Source: Oscillospiraceae bacterium (lineage in GTDB: Bacteria; Bacillota; Clostridia; Oscillospirales; Oscillospiraceae). Taken from it: DNA of 49,771 bases. The stretch lies in NCBI GenBank assembly GCA_017541995.1, contig JAFXYD010000012.1:1-49771 (forward strand). The letters run 5' to 3'. The notes below the pieces were generated by a model. That model saw nothing but the letters and a program-made list of their open reading frames with translations, made no database searches and had not been told where the DNA came from. Every line of letters starts with the position of its first letter. The first letter of the stretch is position 1. The position numbers were made by a program, and so were the translations under genes. Below, piece after piece: positions 7,561-15,363 of the stretch.

Positions 7561-8933
7561 AAAGCATAGCCAAACGCACCTGGTTCGCGCTGATCCTGGC
7601 CTGCATCCTCCTCTTCGGGGTGCTGACCTTTGCCATCCGCTACTTTCTCTACGCCGAGCGCTGGGTCTCCTTCACCGGCAGCCCCCACGTCTATACCAAC
7701 GGCAAGCTGGACACCGGCGAGATCGTGGACCGCGGCGGCGAGGTGCTCTATACCTCCGCCAAGGACCGCACCTACGCCGAAAGCGCCGCCCTGCGGAAGG
7801 CCACCCTGCATCTGATCGGGGATCGGGCGGGGAATATTCCGCCCCGGATTCTGCGGGCATACGCCTCCAAGCTCTTTGGCTACGACAAGCTCAACGGCAC
7901 CGCCGCCATGGAGACCAGCGATGGCGAGCTGCGGCTGACGGTTTCCGCCCAGGTTCAGGCAGTGGCGATGCAGGCCATGGCGGGGCAGAAGGGGGCCGTG
8001 GGCGTCTACAACTACAAGACCGGCGAGCTGCTCTGCGCCGTATCCAGCCCCAGCTTCGACCAGCTGGACCCGCCGGACCCGGAGAACGACAACGCCGACG
8101 GCCGCTGGGACGGCGTGTATATCTATCGCTTCTTCCATTCCTCCTATACCCCCGGCTCCATCTTCAAGCTCACCACCCTGGCCGCCGCCCTGGAGCAGGA
8201 CCCCGGCCTCGCGGAGAAGCGCTTCCACTGCGAGGGCTCGGTGCTCATCAACGGCGAGCGGATCACCTGCCCCAAGGCCCACGGGGAGCTGAGCCTGGCG
8301 GAGGCCCTGTCCAGCTCCTGCAACTGCAGCTTCGCTCAAATCGCCCTGCAAACCGGGGCGGAGGCGCTGACGGAGAAGGCCGAGGCCATCGGAATCGACC
8401 GGAATCTGAAATTTGACGGCATCACCACGGTCCGGGGCCACTTCGACCTCTCCGACGCCGACGACAACGCCCTGGCCTGGGCGGGCATCGGCCAGTATAC
8501 CGACCTCATCAATCCCTGCCAGTATATGGTCTATATGGGGGCCATCGCCTCCGGCGGCAGCGCCGCCATGCCCTATCTGGTGGAGTCCGCCCACAGCGGC
8601 GGCAAGGAGACCTACCGGGTGAGCCGGAGCCAAACGGAGCCCATGCTGAGCCCGGAGGCGGCGGAGCTCCTGCGGGGCTATATGCGCCGGAACGTGGAGC
8701 AGGTCTACGGGGCGGTGCAGATCCCCGGCCTGGAGATCTGCGCCAAGTCCGGCACCGCCGAGGTGGGCGCCGACGCCAACACCGCCACCTTCGCCGGCTT
8801 CATCGACAGCGAGGACTACCCCCTGGCCTTCATCGTGGTGGTGGAGCAGGGCGGCTCCGGCAGCCGCACCTGCGCTCCCATCGCCCGGGACGTGCTGCAG
8901 GCCTGCGTCAACGTCCTGGACGGGGAGCGGTAG
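7557..8933 (+). CDS. Penicillin-binding protein transpeptidase (PbpA/FtsI type)
   Basis: 458 aa from ATG 7557, whose ATGA overlaps the stop of the SEDS gene. One N-terminal signal-anchor helix lies at about 9-30. The pedestal region is short (about 45-145) and contains the NGKLDTGEIVDRGGEVL motif typical of the PbpA dimer domain. The transpeptidase domain shows all three active-site motifs: S201-I-F-K204 (TPGSIFKLT), S254-C-N256 and K397-S-G-T. It cross-links the glycan made by its SEDS partner outside the membrane. The length suits small PbpA proteins found beside FtsW/RodA in Clostridia and Actinobacteria. Coupled translation points to 1:1 production. Confidence 0.93.
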   Translation: MKSIAKRTWFALILACILLFGVLTFAIRYFLYAERWVSFTGSPHVYTNGKLDTGEIVDRGGEVLYTSAKDRTYAESAALRKATLHLIGDRAGNIPPRILRAYASKLFGYDKLNGTAAMETSDGELRLTVSAQVQAVAMQAMAGQKGAVGVYNYKTGELLCAVSSPSFDQLDPPDPENDNADGRWDGVYIYRFFHSSYTPGSIFKLTTLAAALEQDPGLAEKRFHCEGSVLINGERITCPKAHGELSLAEALSSSCNCSFAQIALQTGAEALTEKAEAIGIDRNLKFDGITTVRGHFDLSDADDNALAWAGIGQYTDLINPCQYMVYMGAIASGGSAAMPYLVESAHSGGKETYRVSRSQTEPMLSPEAAELLRGYMRRNVEQVYGAVQIPGLEICAKSGTAEVGADANTATFAGFIDSEDYPLAFIVVVEQGGSGSRTCAPIARDVLQACVNVLDGER

Positions 8934-8940
8934 CGGGGAA

Positions 8941-8992
8941 AACCGCAAAAGAGGCAGTGATGCTTGTCATCACTGCCCCTTTTGCGGTTTTT
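8941..8992. terminator. Bidirectional terminator between PBP and SLH genes
   Basis: AACCGCAAAAG and GGCAGTGATG pair with CATCACTGCC and CTTTTGCGGTT around a short loop. A T run follows on the plus strand (GGTTTTTTG) and also on the minus strand (CGGTTTTCC). It serves the two convergent genes. Confidence 0.9.
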
Positions 8993-9005
8993 TGTATTTG
9001 CCTGT

Positions 9006-10352
9006 TTACGGCTCCTCGGGCAGAGGATCGGCGGTGAGCAGCTCGTATGCCTTATAGAGGAAGGCCACCGTCTGGGCCCGGGTGCAGGGCTTGCCGGCGC
9101 CGAAGCTCGTGGCGGTGACGCCGCCGGTGACGTGGTTCTCGTAGGCCCAGAGCACCGCCTTGTAGTAATACTTGCCTGCCCCCACGTCGACAAAGGGATT
9201 TTCGTTCAGCCTGGGCTCGGGCTTGCCCGCGGCGTTCCAGAGGAGGGTGACGATCTGGGCCCGGGTGCAGATCTGCCTGGGGCCGAAGCGGGTGGGGGAG
9301 ACGCCGGAGCTGACCTCCGCCCCCACGGCCCAGAGCACCGGATTGTAGTAGTATTTGCCCTCCTTCACGTCGGTGAAGGGATTTTCGGAACTGGCGGGAG
9401 CGGGGCTGCCCATGAGCTTGTACAGGAAGCTCACCACCTCGGCCCGGGTCACCGTGGCCTTGGGGGCGAAGGTGCTGGCCGTCTTGCCGGAGCTGATGCC
9501 GTTGAAATACGCCCAGTCAATGGGATCATGGGCCCAATTGCCCTCCCTGGGCATATCGGAGAAGATTTCCCCGGCGCAGAGCCGATCCTCCTTCGTCTCC
9601 CCGCAGCGGGAGCAGCTGTAGAGCCCGGCGCCGCTGTGCAGGTCGTCGCCCTCGGGCTCGGTGAGAACCTGGGTGAAGCGCCAGCTGTGGCCCAGGGCGG
9701 GCAGAGTCTCCTCCCGGGTCTCGCCGCAGCGCAGGCAGACATAACGCATCAACCCGGCTTCGGTGCAGCTGGGCGCCGGATTCTGGCTTCCCTCGTCCCA
9801 GAGATGGTGGGCGCAGCGGAAGCTGGCAAAGTCGATATCCCGCAGGGTATAACCGCCCTCGGAGAGCAGATCTGCCGTGTATTCCAGCACCAGCGTCAGC
9901 AGCTGCTTCGCGCTCTGATAATACGAATCCTTCAGGGATGCGGCTCCGTCATAAAAATTGATCTCCAGCTCAGAATCCAGGGTATAAACGGCGGTCTCCG
10001 GGATGCGGGTCACAAGGCCGACCTCATTCGTATAATCCTGCAGAATCACCGAGCAATCGCGGCTGTCCCGGAATTTCGGGCATTCCAGGGCCAACTCCAG
10101 ATCCTCGCTCAACAGCACCAGCTGCACCGAATTACGATTGACATAGTAATAGATCCCGTAGTACAGGGGAAGCTCCTCGTCCAGCTGCCAGGCGACGTAC
10201 CAGACAGCTTCCTCTTCCGCGTATTCGCCGCTCTGGGCCAGGGATTTCAGGTAGTTGTATCCCTCCAAGGGCTCCTCTGCGCTCACCGGCACCGCCAGCA
10301 GAGCGGCGGTGAGGCAGAGCACCAAAAGCAGGGCAAGCATTCTTTTTTTCAT
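9006..10352 (-). CDS. Secreted SLH-domain surface protein
   Basis: 448 aa with a clear signal peptide (KKRMLALLLVLCLTAALLA, cleavage near VSA-EE at 25). Residues 30-180 are an uncharacterised domain rich in Tyr and acidic residues. Two cysteine-knuckle repeats follow (YVCLRCGETREETLPALGH at 204-222 and YSCSRCGETKED at 245-256), a short module common in clostridial exported proteins. Three SLH motifs fill 262-435 (for example WAYFNGISSG, FAPKATVTRAEVVSFLY, RFGPRQICTRAQIVTLL). SLH repeats anchor proteins to wall polysaccharide. The gene is 36 bases after the membrane-tethered sigma factor with no terminator between, so it is probably co-transcribed. Confidence 0.9.
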   Translation of the reverse strand: MKKRMLALLLVLCLTAALLAVPVSAEEPLEGYNYLKSLAQSGEYAEEEAVWYVAWQLDEELPLYYGIYYYVNRNSVQLVLLSEDLELALECPKFRDSRDCSVILQDYTNEVGLVTRIPETAVYTLDSELEINFYDGAASLKDSYYQSAKQLLTLVLEYTADLLSEGGYTLRDIDFASFRCAHHLWDEGSQNPAPSCTEAGLMRYVCLRCGETREETLPALGHSWRFTQVLTEPEGDDLHSGAGLYSCSRCGETKEDRLCAGEIFSDMPREGNWAHDPIDWAYFNGISSGKTASTFAPKATVTRAEVVSFLYKLMGSPAPASSENPFTDVKEGKYYYNPVLWAVGAEVSSGVSPTRFGPRQICTRAQIVTLLWNAAGKPEPRLNENPFVDVGAGKYYYKAVLWAYENHVTGGVTATSFGAGKPCTRAQTVAFLYKAYELLTADPLPEEP

Positions 10353-10388
10353 GGCTGATTTCCTCCGTTTTTGATTGAAAAATGAAGT

Positions 10389-12251
10389 TTAGGGGCTCAG
10401 ATCCTCCCGGGAAGCCGCCGGGGGCGTCGGCTCGGAGGCGTGGACGCTCCAGCTCCGGACGATCTGCCCGTCATAGCTGAGAAATATCCGGGCGTCTCCT
10501 GCGCCCACAATGGAGAGCGTCGCCGTGTAATGCGTCTTGGGCGGGGCGCCCGGCTCCGCGGTCAGAGAAGAGATCTGCACGACGGCAGGATTGTCCGTGC
10601 TGAGGGCGGGGGCCTGAGGCCCCAGGACCCAGGCCGAGGTTCCGAAAACCGCGCCCACGCTGCAATCCGCCATGGCCGCCTCCGGATCCGGGACGGAAGC
10701 ACGATCCGTGTACAGATCAGCGCGCAAAAGGCGCGCGGAGGTCTGCACGGTGACGCGAAGGCTTTTCTCCGTCCTGCCGTTGACGGTGCAGCGAAGCGTT
10801 GTAGTCCCGTCGGCCAGGGGCGTGACGGTCCAGCTGTACTCCCGAGACCAGCCCATGGCTTCATAGATCTGGTTGTTCTGGCTGGTGTTGGCGGAATCTG
10901 CCCGGATGCGCAGCAGGCCGGGATCGTCCGCTTCCAGCGCAGGCCGTCCAATGCCGGACATGGTTACGGTGAGGGTTCTGCTCTCGTAGCCGTCTTCTCC
11001 CGCGCCGGCGTCCCAATCCATGGTCCAGTCGTGCTCTCCGCCGTATTGCCAGTGCCAGGAGAGACTGAGGGCTGCCGGAACGGGCTCCGACGGCTCTGTG
11101 GCGGCGTTTGGTGTCGGCGTAGGCTCCGGGAGCGGAGAAGCCGCAGGCTGGCTGGGCTGCCGGGTGGGGTCATCGGAGCCCGAGAAAGCCGTTTCCGACG
11201 TCGAGGGCTCCGGCGGGCTCGGAGCCGAGGCCACCACTGCCTCCGTGCCGGGCTCCGGCAGCTCCGTGGGCTCCGGCAGCTCCGTGGTCTCAGGGGCTGA
11301 GGTGCTGTCCGGGTTTGGCACGGTCTCGGCGTCGGCGGGAGCCTCGGTGCGTTCCCAAGCCGGACCGCTGTCCGTGGGGGGACGGTAATCCCCCATGGAA
11401 GACCGCTTTTGCGTCCAGCTCCAGCCAAGGAGCCCGGCCCCCAGAGCAGCGGCGGCCAGCAGGCCCAGCAGGAGCCTGCCCGCCGCCGTTTCAAAGAAGC
11501 GGCGGCCCAGATATACGCCGGAGGCCTCCGCGGCGGAAAGCCCGTTCTTCGCCAGGACAGCCCGGCATACCTGCCGACCGGACTCCGCCGGGGGCTCCGC
11601 CTGCTTCAGCAGGGCCAGCAGGAAGGGCAGGGGAGAGAGCCCGTAGAGCTTCACGCCCCGGGCCTCCAGGCGCTTGACGGCTGCCTCGATCTTCTTCCGG
11701 CTGCGGAAGAGCTGGGTCTTCACCGTGCCCGGGGTGACGCCCAGCTCCCGGGCGATCTGCCCCACGGGGCGCTGCTCATAGTAATACAGTCCCACCAGCA
11801 TCCGCTGCCCCGGGCTGAGCTCGTCCAGAATCTCCCGCACGTAGCGGGCGGTCTCCTTCTGCTCCAGCCGCAGCTCCGGGGAGGCGTCCGGGCTTTCGTC
11901 CGCCAGCTCCGGCAGGACGGGGCCATCCCCCTCCTCCAGCTCGGAAAAGAGCAGCGGCGTCTGTCTGCGCAGGGCGAAGCGGGCGCAGTTTACCGCAATG
12001 GATCGAAGCCAGGGAATCAGCTTTTCCGGGTCCTCCAGCTGCTCCAGATGGGTGAAGGCCTGGGTATAGACCTCCTGCTGAAGGTCCAGAGTCAGCTCCT
12101 CGTCCCGAATCATGGCGTGGATGCTGCGGTAGACCTCCTGGGCCGTGGCCTCATAGAGCGCGGTATAGGCCCCCTGATCTCCGGCCAGGGCCCGGGCTGT
12201 CAGAGCGGGAAAGTCGCGTTGGGTGGGCAGAGCGCCATCTGTCTGCTTCAT
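10389..12251 (-). CDS. Membrane-tethered ECF sigma factor with extracytoplasmic C-terminal domain
   Basis: 620 aa from ATG 12251, with AGGAGGAAC upstream and ATGA overlap with the small gene before it. Residues 20-95 are sigma region 2 (LDLQQEVYTQAFTHLEQL, then PWLRSIAVNCARF) and 130-195 are region 4 (LDELSPGQRMLVGLYYYEQ, IARELGVTPGTVKTQLFRSR). A single membrane helix lies at about 258-278 (LLLGLLAAAALGAGLLGW). A Pro/Thr/Ser/Glu linker spans about 286-393, and a 225-residue outer domain with beta-rich pattern follows to the end. Sigma factor, transmembrane helix and sensor-like domain are thus one polypeptide, with no separate anti-sigma gene. How activity is switched (proteolysis or conformational signal) is unknown. 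Confidence 0.85.
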   Translation of the reverse strand: MKQTDGALPTQRDFPALTARALAGDQGAYTALYEATAQEVYRSIHAMIRDEELTLDLQQEVYTQAFTHLEQLEDPEKLIPWLRSIAVNCARFALRRQTPLLFSELEEGDGPVLPELADESPDASPELRLEQKETARYVREILDELSPGQRMLVGLYYYEQRPVGQIARELGVTPGTVKTQLFRSRKKIEAAVKRLEARGVKLYGLSPLPFLLALLKQAEPPAESGRQVCRAVLAKNGLSAAEASGVYLGRRFFETAAGRLLLGLLAAAALGAGLLGWSWTQKRSSMGDYRPPTDSGPAWERTEAPADAETVPNPDSTSAPETTELPEPTELPEPGTEAVVASAPSPPEPSTSETAFSGSDDPTRQPSQPAASPLPEPTPTPNAATEPSEPVPAALSLSWHWQYGGEHDWTMDWDAGAGEDGYESRTLTVTMSGIGRPALEADDPGLLRIRADSANTSQNNQIYEAMGWSREYSWTVTPLADGTTTLRCTVNGRTEKSLRVTVQTSARLLRADLYTDRASVPDPEAAMADCSVGAVFGTSAWVLGPQAPALSTDNPAVVQISSLTAEPGAPPKTHYTATLSIVGAGDARIFLSYDGQIVRSWSVHASEPTPPAASREDLSP

Positions 12252-12421
12252 GGGCCGTTCCTCCTGAGTGGTTGCTCCTGCGCGCCGGGGGCTTGGCCGC
12301 CCTGGGACGGGGCTGCGAGCCGCCGCAGCACGGCCTTCAGAATCCGGGCCGCCGGGCCCGGCCCCAGCCGATAGCTGCGGATCACAGCGCGGTAGGAGCG
12401 CAAAAAGTCCGCATCCTTCAT
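12248..12421 (-). CDS. Small basic protein coupled to the sigma factor gene
   Basis: 57 aa, MKDADFLRSYRAVIRSYRLG at the start, then an Arg/Ala-rich middle (ILKAVLRRLAA) and a polar tail. The start ATG 12421 has GGGGAGGTG at good distance, and the stop codon overlaps the sigma factor start as ATGA, which makes translational coupling almost certain. It is too short for confident family assignment. The position directly upstream of an ECF sigma suggests a role in controlling the amount or activity of that factor, but nothing in the sequence proves this. Confidence 0.65.
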   Translation of the reverse strand: MKDADFLRSYRAVIRSYRLGPGPAARILKAVLRRLAAPSQGGQAPGAQEQPLRRNGP

Positions 12422-12460
12422 CCTCCGTCACCTCCCCTCCGGGCCTCTATATCTATAGAT

Positions 12461-12485
12461 GACAGATTTTGAAAAACGGTTGACA
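12461..12485 (-). promoter_or_regulatory. Candidate ECF-type (autoregulated) promoter of the sigma operon
   Basis: The minus strand carries TGTCAACC (12478-12485), a 14-base spacer rich in T and A, then GTCAT (starting at 12463). This resembles the AAC plus GTC pattern of ECF promoters and lies about 40 bases before the first start codon. No good TATAAT is seen at the right place. The call rests on pattern only. Confidence 0.4.
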
Positions 12486-12516
12486 AGTTTCCGAAAAAAA
12501 GACGGAAAAGAAATGA

Positions 12517-12540
12517 AAAAGGCGCCTCGGGGCGCCTTTT
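12517..12540. terminator. Terminator after the HD-domain gene
   Basis: AAAAGGCGCC (12517-12526) pairs with GGCGCCTTTT (12531-12540) around TCGG. On the minus strand the stem runs into TTTTTCATTTCTTTT, so it terminates the HD-domain gene that ends at 12552. Confidence 0.85.
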
Positions 12541-12551
12541 CCATGCAGTTT

Positions 12552-13544
12552 TTACTCCGCCAGCAGCCATTCGGTCTGGGGCTGGGCCAGAAAGGCGGCC
12601 AGCGCCGCCGCGAATTCGGCGTCCCAGGCGCTGGAACGGCCCAGCCCCTGGGTCAGCGGGTCGATGCGGCGTTTTTTCGCCGGAATCTGCCGCCAGGGAC
12701 GGCCATCCGGCGGGGTCTCCGCCCGCAGGGTCCGCCGCATGGCCCGGAAGGCCAGCCATTCCCCCGCCAGGGGGGAGGCCAGCAGCTTTTCAATCAGCGG
12801 CAGCTCCCTGCCCTCCAGATCGGCGGGGGAGAGGACGCCGCGGGCCAGGGCCCTGCCCAGCAGCTCGCAGAGCCGCTGCATGGCGCAGCGATCCGCGTCG
12901 CAGACGTAGATCCCGGCGCATTCCAGGGCCGCCCGGGCAAAGGCTGCCGCGGGCTCCGGGTGCTGAAAGACCAGCTCCGCCGCCCCGTCCTCGGCCTCGC
13001 CCACCCGCAGGTCGGCGTAGATCGCGGCGGCCTCCGCCCGGGAGAGAAGGCCCCAGCGCAGGGCGTTGCCCAGGCTGTATTCCAGCCGGTCGGCTGAAAG
13101 CCGGGGGCTGTCGTTGTCCGCAATGGGGTAGCGGTGGTAGTCCCAGACCGCCTCGACGTCCAGGCCGTAGCGGGTCAGCACGGCCCGGAGCTCCGGACTG
13201 CCGGCAATGCGGGCCCGGGTGCCCTCCTCGGTGGCCTCCTGGGCCAGATAGTCCCCTCGGAGGAAGTCCACCACGTGGGCAAAGGTGGGGGTGGCAACGT
13301 CGTGGAGCAGCCCCGCCGCGGCCTGGGCCGGGTCTTCGGTGAAATGCCAGACGATGAGCCCCACCCCCAGGCTGTGGAGCCAGCGGGAATAGCGGCCCCC
13401 GTTGGCGAAGCGGGGGAAGGCCGTGTACTCGCAGCCGCAGTTCATCCCCACGTCCTTCAGCCGCAGCATGGGCGGCGTCGCCGCCAGCTCCGCCAGCAGA
13501 GGCGGCACAGAACCGTGATAGACAGAGCTCAGATCGTAGTTCAT
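12552..13544 (-). CDS. HD-superfamily phosphohydrolase
   Basis: 330 aa from ATG 13544, preceded by GAGGGAAG. The in-frame extension to 13586 runs into an intergenic repeat and is not used. The metal-binding pattern of HD proteins is present in order: H in RWLHSLGVG, then WHFTEDPAQAAAGLLHD with the HD pair, then ATPTFAHVVD. Such enzymes remove phosphate from nucleotides or other small phosphates. The region after residue 160 (LEYSLGNALRWGLLS) is helical and matches the HD metal-dependent phosphohydrolases annotated as YdhJ-like, but substrate is unknown. It has its own terminator, and no neighbours suggest a pathway. Confidence 0.8.
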   Translation of the reverse strand: MNYDLSSVYHGSVPPLLAELAATPPMLRLKDVGMNCGCEYTAFPRFANGGRYSRWLHSLGVGLIVWHFTEDPAQAAAGLLHDVATPTFAHVVDFLRGDYLAQEATEEGTRARIAGSPELRAVLTRYGLDVEAVWDYHRYPIADNDSPRLSADRLEYSLGNALRWGLLSRAEAAAIYADLRVGEAEDGAAELVFQHPEPAAAFARAALECAGIYVCDADRCAMQRLCELLGRALARGVLSPADLEGRELPLIEKLLASPLAGEWLAFRAMRRTLRAETPPDGRPWRQIPAKKRRIDPLTQGLGRSSAWDAEFAAALAAFLAQPQTEWLLAE

Positions 13545-13572
13545 AGCTTCCCTCAATACGGATTTGTAAGTC

Positions 13573-13644
13573 TGTAGTGTCGGCAATCTGCCGGCCCGAT
13601 CCGCACCGGCTTACCCTTACAGCCGGCAGATTGCCGGCACTACA
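13573..13644. repeat. Intergenic inverted repeat (TGTAGTG-CCGGCAATCTGCCGG family)
   Basis: TGTAGTGTCGGCAATCTGCC (13573-13592) faces its near-perfect inverse at 13622-13644, with a 26-base centre. Each arm is itself palindromic around GGCAATCTGCC. It belongs with the other GTAG-palindrome repeats scattered between genes in this window. Confidence 0.8.
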
Positions 13645-13666
13645 ATCAGACAAACCCCGATTTGTT

Positions 13667-13903
13667 TTATTCTCCTCCCAGCATCCGCCGGACCTCCTGG
13701 AGGAAGGCCACGTCCTCGGCGCTGAGCTTGGCGTTGCCGTGGAGGGACTTGCCCGCCGCGTCCGTGACGGTCACGTCCAAAACCGCGCCCTCTTCCATAT
13801 AGTGGTCCGTGATGTAGGCCAGATAGCGCATAAACTTGGGGTGACGGTCCAGAAAGGCGCTGTACTGTTTTTTGAGCTGCAAGAGCTTTGCCGGATTTTT
13901 CAT
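13667..13903 (-). CDS. Conserved-looking small protein of unknown function
   Basis: 78 aa from ATG 13903 with GGGAGGAAG upstream (longer in-frame starts lack a site). The start codon overlaps the end of the ArsC-like gene by four bases, so it is third in the truA operon. The protein starts MKNPAKLLQLKKQYSAFL and continues with a charged, mixed alpha/beta pattern (HPKFMRYLAYITDHYMEEG, then VLDVTVTDAAGKSLHG). There is no signal peptide and no membrane helix. I do not recognise the family; operon position is the only clue. Confidence 0.75.
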   Translation of the reverse strand: MKNPAKLLQLKKQYSAFLDRHPKFMRYLAYITDHYMEEGAVLDVTVTDAAGKSLHGNAKLSAEDVAFLQEVRRMLGGE

Positions 13904-14253
13904 TTGTCCGCTTCCTCCCATTGCTTCCAGGTCTCCGGGGCGTAGCCCACGGTGGCCTTTTTTCCGTTTCGGACCACCGGCAGGCGGATCAGGTCCTGGT
14001 TTTCATAGACCTTATCCTCCCTGGCGGTCTCGCTGCCCAGATAGCGGAGCAGATCCAGCTCCGGGCTTTTGGCGTCCCAGTCCACCAGCTTGTCCACGCC
14101 CCCCACGGCCCGCAGCACGGCGTCAAACTCCCTGCCGGAGAGCCCGTAGCGCTTCATGTCGATGAACTGATATTTGACCCTGCGCTCCTTGAACCAGCGC
14201 TCGGCCTTTTTTGTGTCAAAGCTTTTGGCCGTTCCGAATATTTGGATGTTCAT
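13900..14253 (-). CDS. ArsC/Spx-family thioredoxin-fold protein lacking the N-terminal cysteine
   Basis: 117 aa from ATG 14253 (ATGA overlap with truA). The fold signature of the ArsC family is plain: MNIQIFGTAKSFDTKKAERW, then RRVKYQFIDMKRYGLS and the C-terminal NQDLIRLPVVRNGKKATVGY with its cis-proline (LP). In arsenate reductases and in Spx a cysteine sits in the first loop; here the loop reads GTAKSFDT, with serine or alanine in its place and no CxxC. An arsenate or disulfide reductase role is therefore unlikely. A binding or regulatory role is more plausible, but this is inference. Confidence 0.85.
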   Translation of the reverse strand: MNIQIFGTAKSFDTKKAERWFKERRVKYQFIDMKRYGLSGREFDAVLRAVGGVDKLVDWDAKSPELDLLRYLGSETAREDKVYENQDLIRLPVVRNGKKATVGYAPETWKQWEEADK

Positions 14254-14987
14254 TCGTATCTTACCTCCATGAGGCACAGTCCCTTTGCCGGAACTGTGAA
14301 GCCCGCGGCGGAGCGGGGGCCGCCTGCCAGCAGCTCCGCAACGGATTCCGGCGTTCGGTTTCCCCGGCCCACCTCCAGCAGGGTGCCGGTGAGGATGCGG
14401 ACCATGTGGTGCAAAAAGCCGTCTGCGCTGAAGTCGAAGTCCAGCTCGTCCCCCACCCGGCGAATCTCGACGCGGGAGAGGGTCCGCACCGTGGACTTGT
14501 CGGTTTTCACGGCGGAGCAGGCCCGGAAATCGTGGCTGCCCTCCAGCAGCCGGGCCGCGGCCTCCATGGCCGGCAGGGAGTAGTCCCCGGGCAGCACGTA
14601 GAGGTAGCGCCGCTGGAAAACGCAGGGGGCCTCCGTGACCCAGACCCGGTAGCGGTAGCGCTTCTCCGCCGCGGAAAGCCGGGCGTGGAAACGGGGCGGC
14701 GCGTAGGCGAGACTGACGGCCCCGATATCCTCGGGCAGATATTGCCGCAGGGCGGCCAGCAGCTCCTCCGGAGCCAGGTTCCGGACCGTGCGGAAGGAGG
14801 CGACCTGGCCCAGGGCGTGAACCCCGGCGTCGGTGCGCCCGCTGCCCTGGACCTCCACCGGCTCTTGGAAGACCCGGCTCAGCAGGGTCTCCAGCTTGCC
14901 CTGGATCGTCATCTCCACGCCGGACAGCCGCTGCCATCCCCGGTAGCGGCTGCCGTCATATTGCAATATGAGTTTATAATTTGGCAT
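14250..14987 (-). CDS. truA: tRNA pseudouridine(38-40) synthase TruA
   Basis: 245 aa from ATG 14987, the standard TruA length. The catalytic aspartate lies in GRTDAGVHALGQVASF at about residues 50-65. Other family blocks are LILQYDGSRYRGWQ at the N-terminus, AEKRYRYRV, and near the end DFSADGFLHHMVRILTGTLL. The enzyme makes pseudouridine at positions 38-40 in the anticodon arm of many tRNAs. A longer frame to 15062 reads into tandem repeats and is rejected. The ribosome site is weak (GAAAG). It heads a three-gene coupled operon with the ArsC-like and 78-aa genes. Confidence 0.95.
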   Translation of the reverse strand: MPNYKLILQYDGSRYRGWQRLSGVEMTIQGKLETLLSRVFQEPVEVQGSGRTDAGVHALGQVASFRTVRNLAPEELLAALRQYLPEDIGAVSLAYAPPRFHARLSAAEKRYRYRVWVTEAPCVFQRRYLYVLPGDYSLPAMEAAARLLEGSHDFRACSAVKTDKSTVRTLSRVEIRRVGDELDFDFSADGFLHHMVRILTGTLLEVGRGNRTPESVAELLAGGPRSAAGFTVPAKGLCLMEVRYE

Positions 14988-15014
14988 AGCTTTCGCATTG
15001 GCGCGCAGTGCGCG

Positions 15015-15133
15015 CCCCGTAGGGGCGGTCATTGGCCGTCCGTGTCCCATAGGGGCGGTCATTGGCCGCCCGCATACCCGTAGGGGCGGTCATTGGCCGC
15101 CCGTGTCCCGTAGGGGCGGTCATCGGCCGCCCG
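15015..15133. repeat. Four tandem copies of the palindromic GTAGGGGCGGTCATTGGCC repeat
   Basis: AGGGGCGGTC recurs at 15021, 15051, 15082 and 15112, a 30-31-bp period. Each unit is GTAGGGGCGGTCATTGGCC followed by GCCCG and a short variable link. The unit is self-complementary (GGGCGGTCA with TGGCCGCCC), so each can form a hairpin. It lies between truA and a 40-aa gene. The same unit recurs at 17450 and, in frame, inside the gene at 18313. Confidence 0.95.
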
Positions 15134-15140
15134 CTTGGCG

Positions 15141-15263
15141 TCAGGCGGCGCTGAGCTCCGCCAGCGCTTCGGATTTGGTGTCGGCGGAGCAGACGAAACG
15201 TCCATCCGCGTCGTAGACCTCGTAGTGGCCCCGGACCGGAATGATCTCATATCCGTAATACAT
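15141..15263 (-). CDS. 40-aa cytoplasmic protein of unknown function
   Basis: Starts MYYGYEIIPVRGHYEVYDAD and ends LAELSAA. ATG 15263 has AGAAAGGA ten bases upstream. The pattern is that of a tiny beta-beta-alpha domain: two strands (GYEIIPV, HYEVYDADGRFVCSAD) then a helix (SEALAELSAA). Short proteins of this type with Y-x-I...Y-E-V-y-D and a C-terminal EA-x-x-E-L helix are common in Clostridia. I know no function. The codon pattern and ribosome site support a real gene despite its size. Confidence 0.7.
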   Translation of the reverse strand: MYYGYEIIPVRGHYEVYDADGRFVCSADTKSEALAELSAA

Positions 15264-15363
15264 AAGCTCAGATCCTTTCTCTTGGCTTCTGAGCCTATAA
15301 TAGCAGGTCTAATGTCCCATAATGCGGACAATAGACCGGACAGGGCCGACTTTTTCCGCTCCC

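Noticed and set aside
13573-13644. Inverted repeat as a terminator of the HD-domain gene
   Set aside because: It lies upstream of that gene, has no T run and belongs to the dispersed repeat family.
15015-15133. Tandem repeats as a CRISPR array
   Set aside because: The links between units are only a few bases, the units are self-palindromic and no cas genes are present. They also recur singly elsewhere.
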